Positions 43,665-44,186 of a DNA stretch of 44,186 bases are shown in pieces. The notes beneath the pieces are model-generated. The model was not told the DNA's origin and did not search any database. It saw only the letters and a program-made list of their open reading frames with translations. Made by a program: the position numbers and the translations under genes. The DNA is from Oxalobacteraceae bacterium (GTDB lineage: Bacteria; Pseudomonadota; Gammaproteobacteria; Burkholderiales; Burkholderiaceae_D). Numbering within the stretch: position 1 is the first letter of the stretch; every line of letters starts with the position of its first letter. The DNA lies in the NCBI GenBank assembly GCA_947454305.1, contig CANGJE010000009.1, positions 1-44,186 on the forward strand, in the 5' to 3' direction.

Positions 43665-44186
43665 TCACACCTTTAAATAATCTTCGCGCGCACCTAGCCA
43701 GCGCTGCAGATGCGCCTCTACCGTCGCAGGATCATCTTGAAGTAATTGTTGAGCGATGTCGCGCGCTGATTCAACTAGCCAGGTATCTGTTTCTAAATCG
43801 GCAAAGCGCAACATGGCTTGTCCAGATTGGCGTGCTCCTAAAAATTCACCCGGGCCGCGAATTTCCAGATCGCGGCGCGAAATTTCAAAACCATCCGATA
43901 GTTCGCGCATGATGGCTAGTCGCTGTTTTGCAATCGAACCCAGTGGACCTTGATACATCAATAGACAAACACTAGCGGCAGCGCCGCGACCAACGCGCCC
44001 TCGTAGCTGATGCAGTTGCGATAAACCGAATCGTTCTGCGTGCTCAATCACCATTAGTGAAGCATTCGGTACATCGACGCCGACTTCAATGACGGTAGTG
44101 GCTACTAGCAAATCAATCGCGCCGGCAGCAAATTCACTCATCACCGCTTGTTTTTCTGCAGGCTTCATGCGGCCGTGTACCAGGCC
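43665..44186 (-). CDS. recG: ATP-dependent DNA helicase RecG, C-terminal part (5' end outside window)
   Basis: The last 173 residues of the replication-fork-remodelling helicase; the frame stays open to the window edge. Helicase motifs V and VI are visible in TTVIEVGVDVPNASLMVIEHAERFG and QLHQLRGRVGRG, followed by the RecG wedge-side end LEIRGPGEFLGARQSGQ and the helical C-terminus. The GLVHGRM segment right at the edge is the start of this conserved block. oxyR lies 78 nt downstream. Confidence 0.95.
   Translation of the reverse strand, partial: GLVHGRMKPAEKQAVMSEFAAGAIDLLVATTVIEVGVDVPNASLMVIEHAERFGLSQLHQLRGRVGRGAAASVCLLMYQGPLGSIAKQRLAIMRELSDGFEISRRDLEIRGPGEFLGARQSGQAMLRFADLETDTWLVESARDIAQQLLQDDPATVEAHLQRWLGAREDYLKV

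Overview
The window looks like chromosome of a betaproteobacterium, most likely in or near the Burkholderiales. From memory of family gene orders, several blocks match that group: the DUF2782 gene with thrB and a BPSS1780-type membrane gene beside polA and a LOG-family gene; a Rieske oxygenase gene divergent from xseB-ispA-dxs; a cobalamin adenosyltransferase next to an FAD oxidase, a LysR gene and glcDEF; yggS-proC facing pilT; and oxyR-ubiA next to recG. I could run no phylogeny, so the order-level call is inference. There are no tRNA, rRNA, CRISPR, transposase or phage genes.

Layout. 1-409: tail of a leucine-rich-repeat protein. 497-5027: TPP riboswitch and thiC-thiS-thiG-thiD-thiE. 5153-7219: a CesT-like type III secretion chaperone gene followed by an unrecognised AT-rich protein, probably its substrate. 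7290-9566: uvrD. 9657-12235: a minus-strand cluster of a small protein gene and two tandem paralogs of about 340 residues, with the remnant of a second small-gene copy between the paralogs. 12416-18127: thrB group, LOG gene and polA. 18207-22400: ZIP transporter, sulfurtransferase, DMT transporter, Rieske oxygenase. 22401-25548: xseB, ispA, dxs, with a 127-bp MITE-like insertion between ispA and dxs. 25602-28477: an unusual triad (FeeM-like acyltransferase, E1-like adenylyltransferase, nitroreductase-like protein). 28555-35591: cobalamin adenosyltransferase and glycolate/lactate oxidation genes. 35634-38210: a second type III cassette (a 43-residue small ORF, a CesT-like chaperone, and a 645-residue membrane protein). 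38449-44186: glutathione peroxidase, yggS, proC, pilT, ubiA, oxyR and the 3' part of recG.

The theme is a conserved housekeeping backbone interrupted at gene boundaries by AT-richer cargo that looks like secreted host-interaction proteins. Two cassettes share the order chaperone then substrate. Both carry a GAACT-N15-(C/T)TAC(T/A)CA element 84-94 nt upstream of their first gene, resembling an HrpL-type hrp box. This suggests a host-associated bacterium with a type III secretion system encoded elsewhere.

The best candidates for undescribed biology are the FeeM/E1/nitroreductase triad, the two type III cassettes with their shared upstream element, and the duplicated effector-like family. Functions of the cargo proteins are not assigned because nothing in their sequences is recognisable to me.
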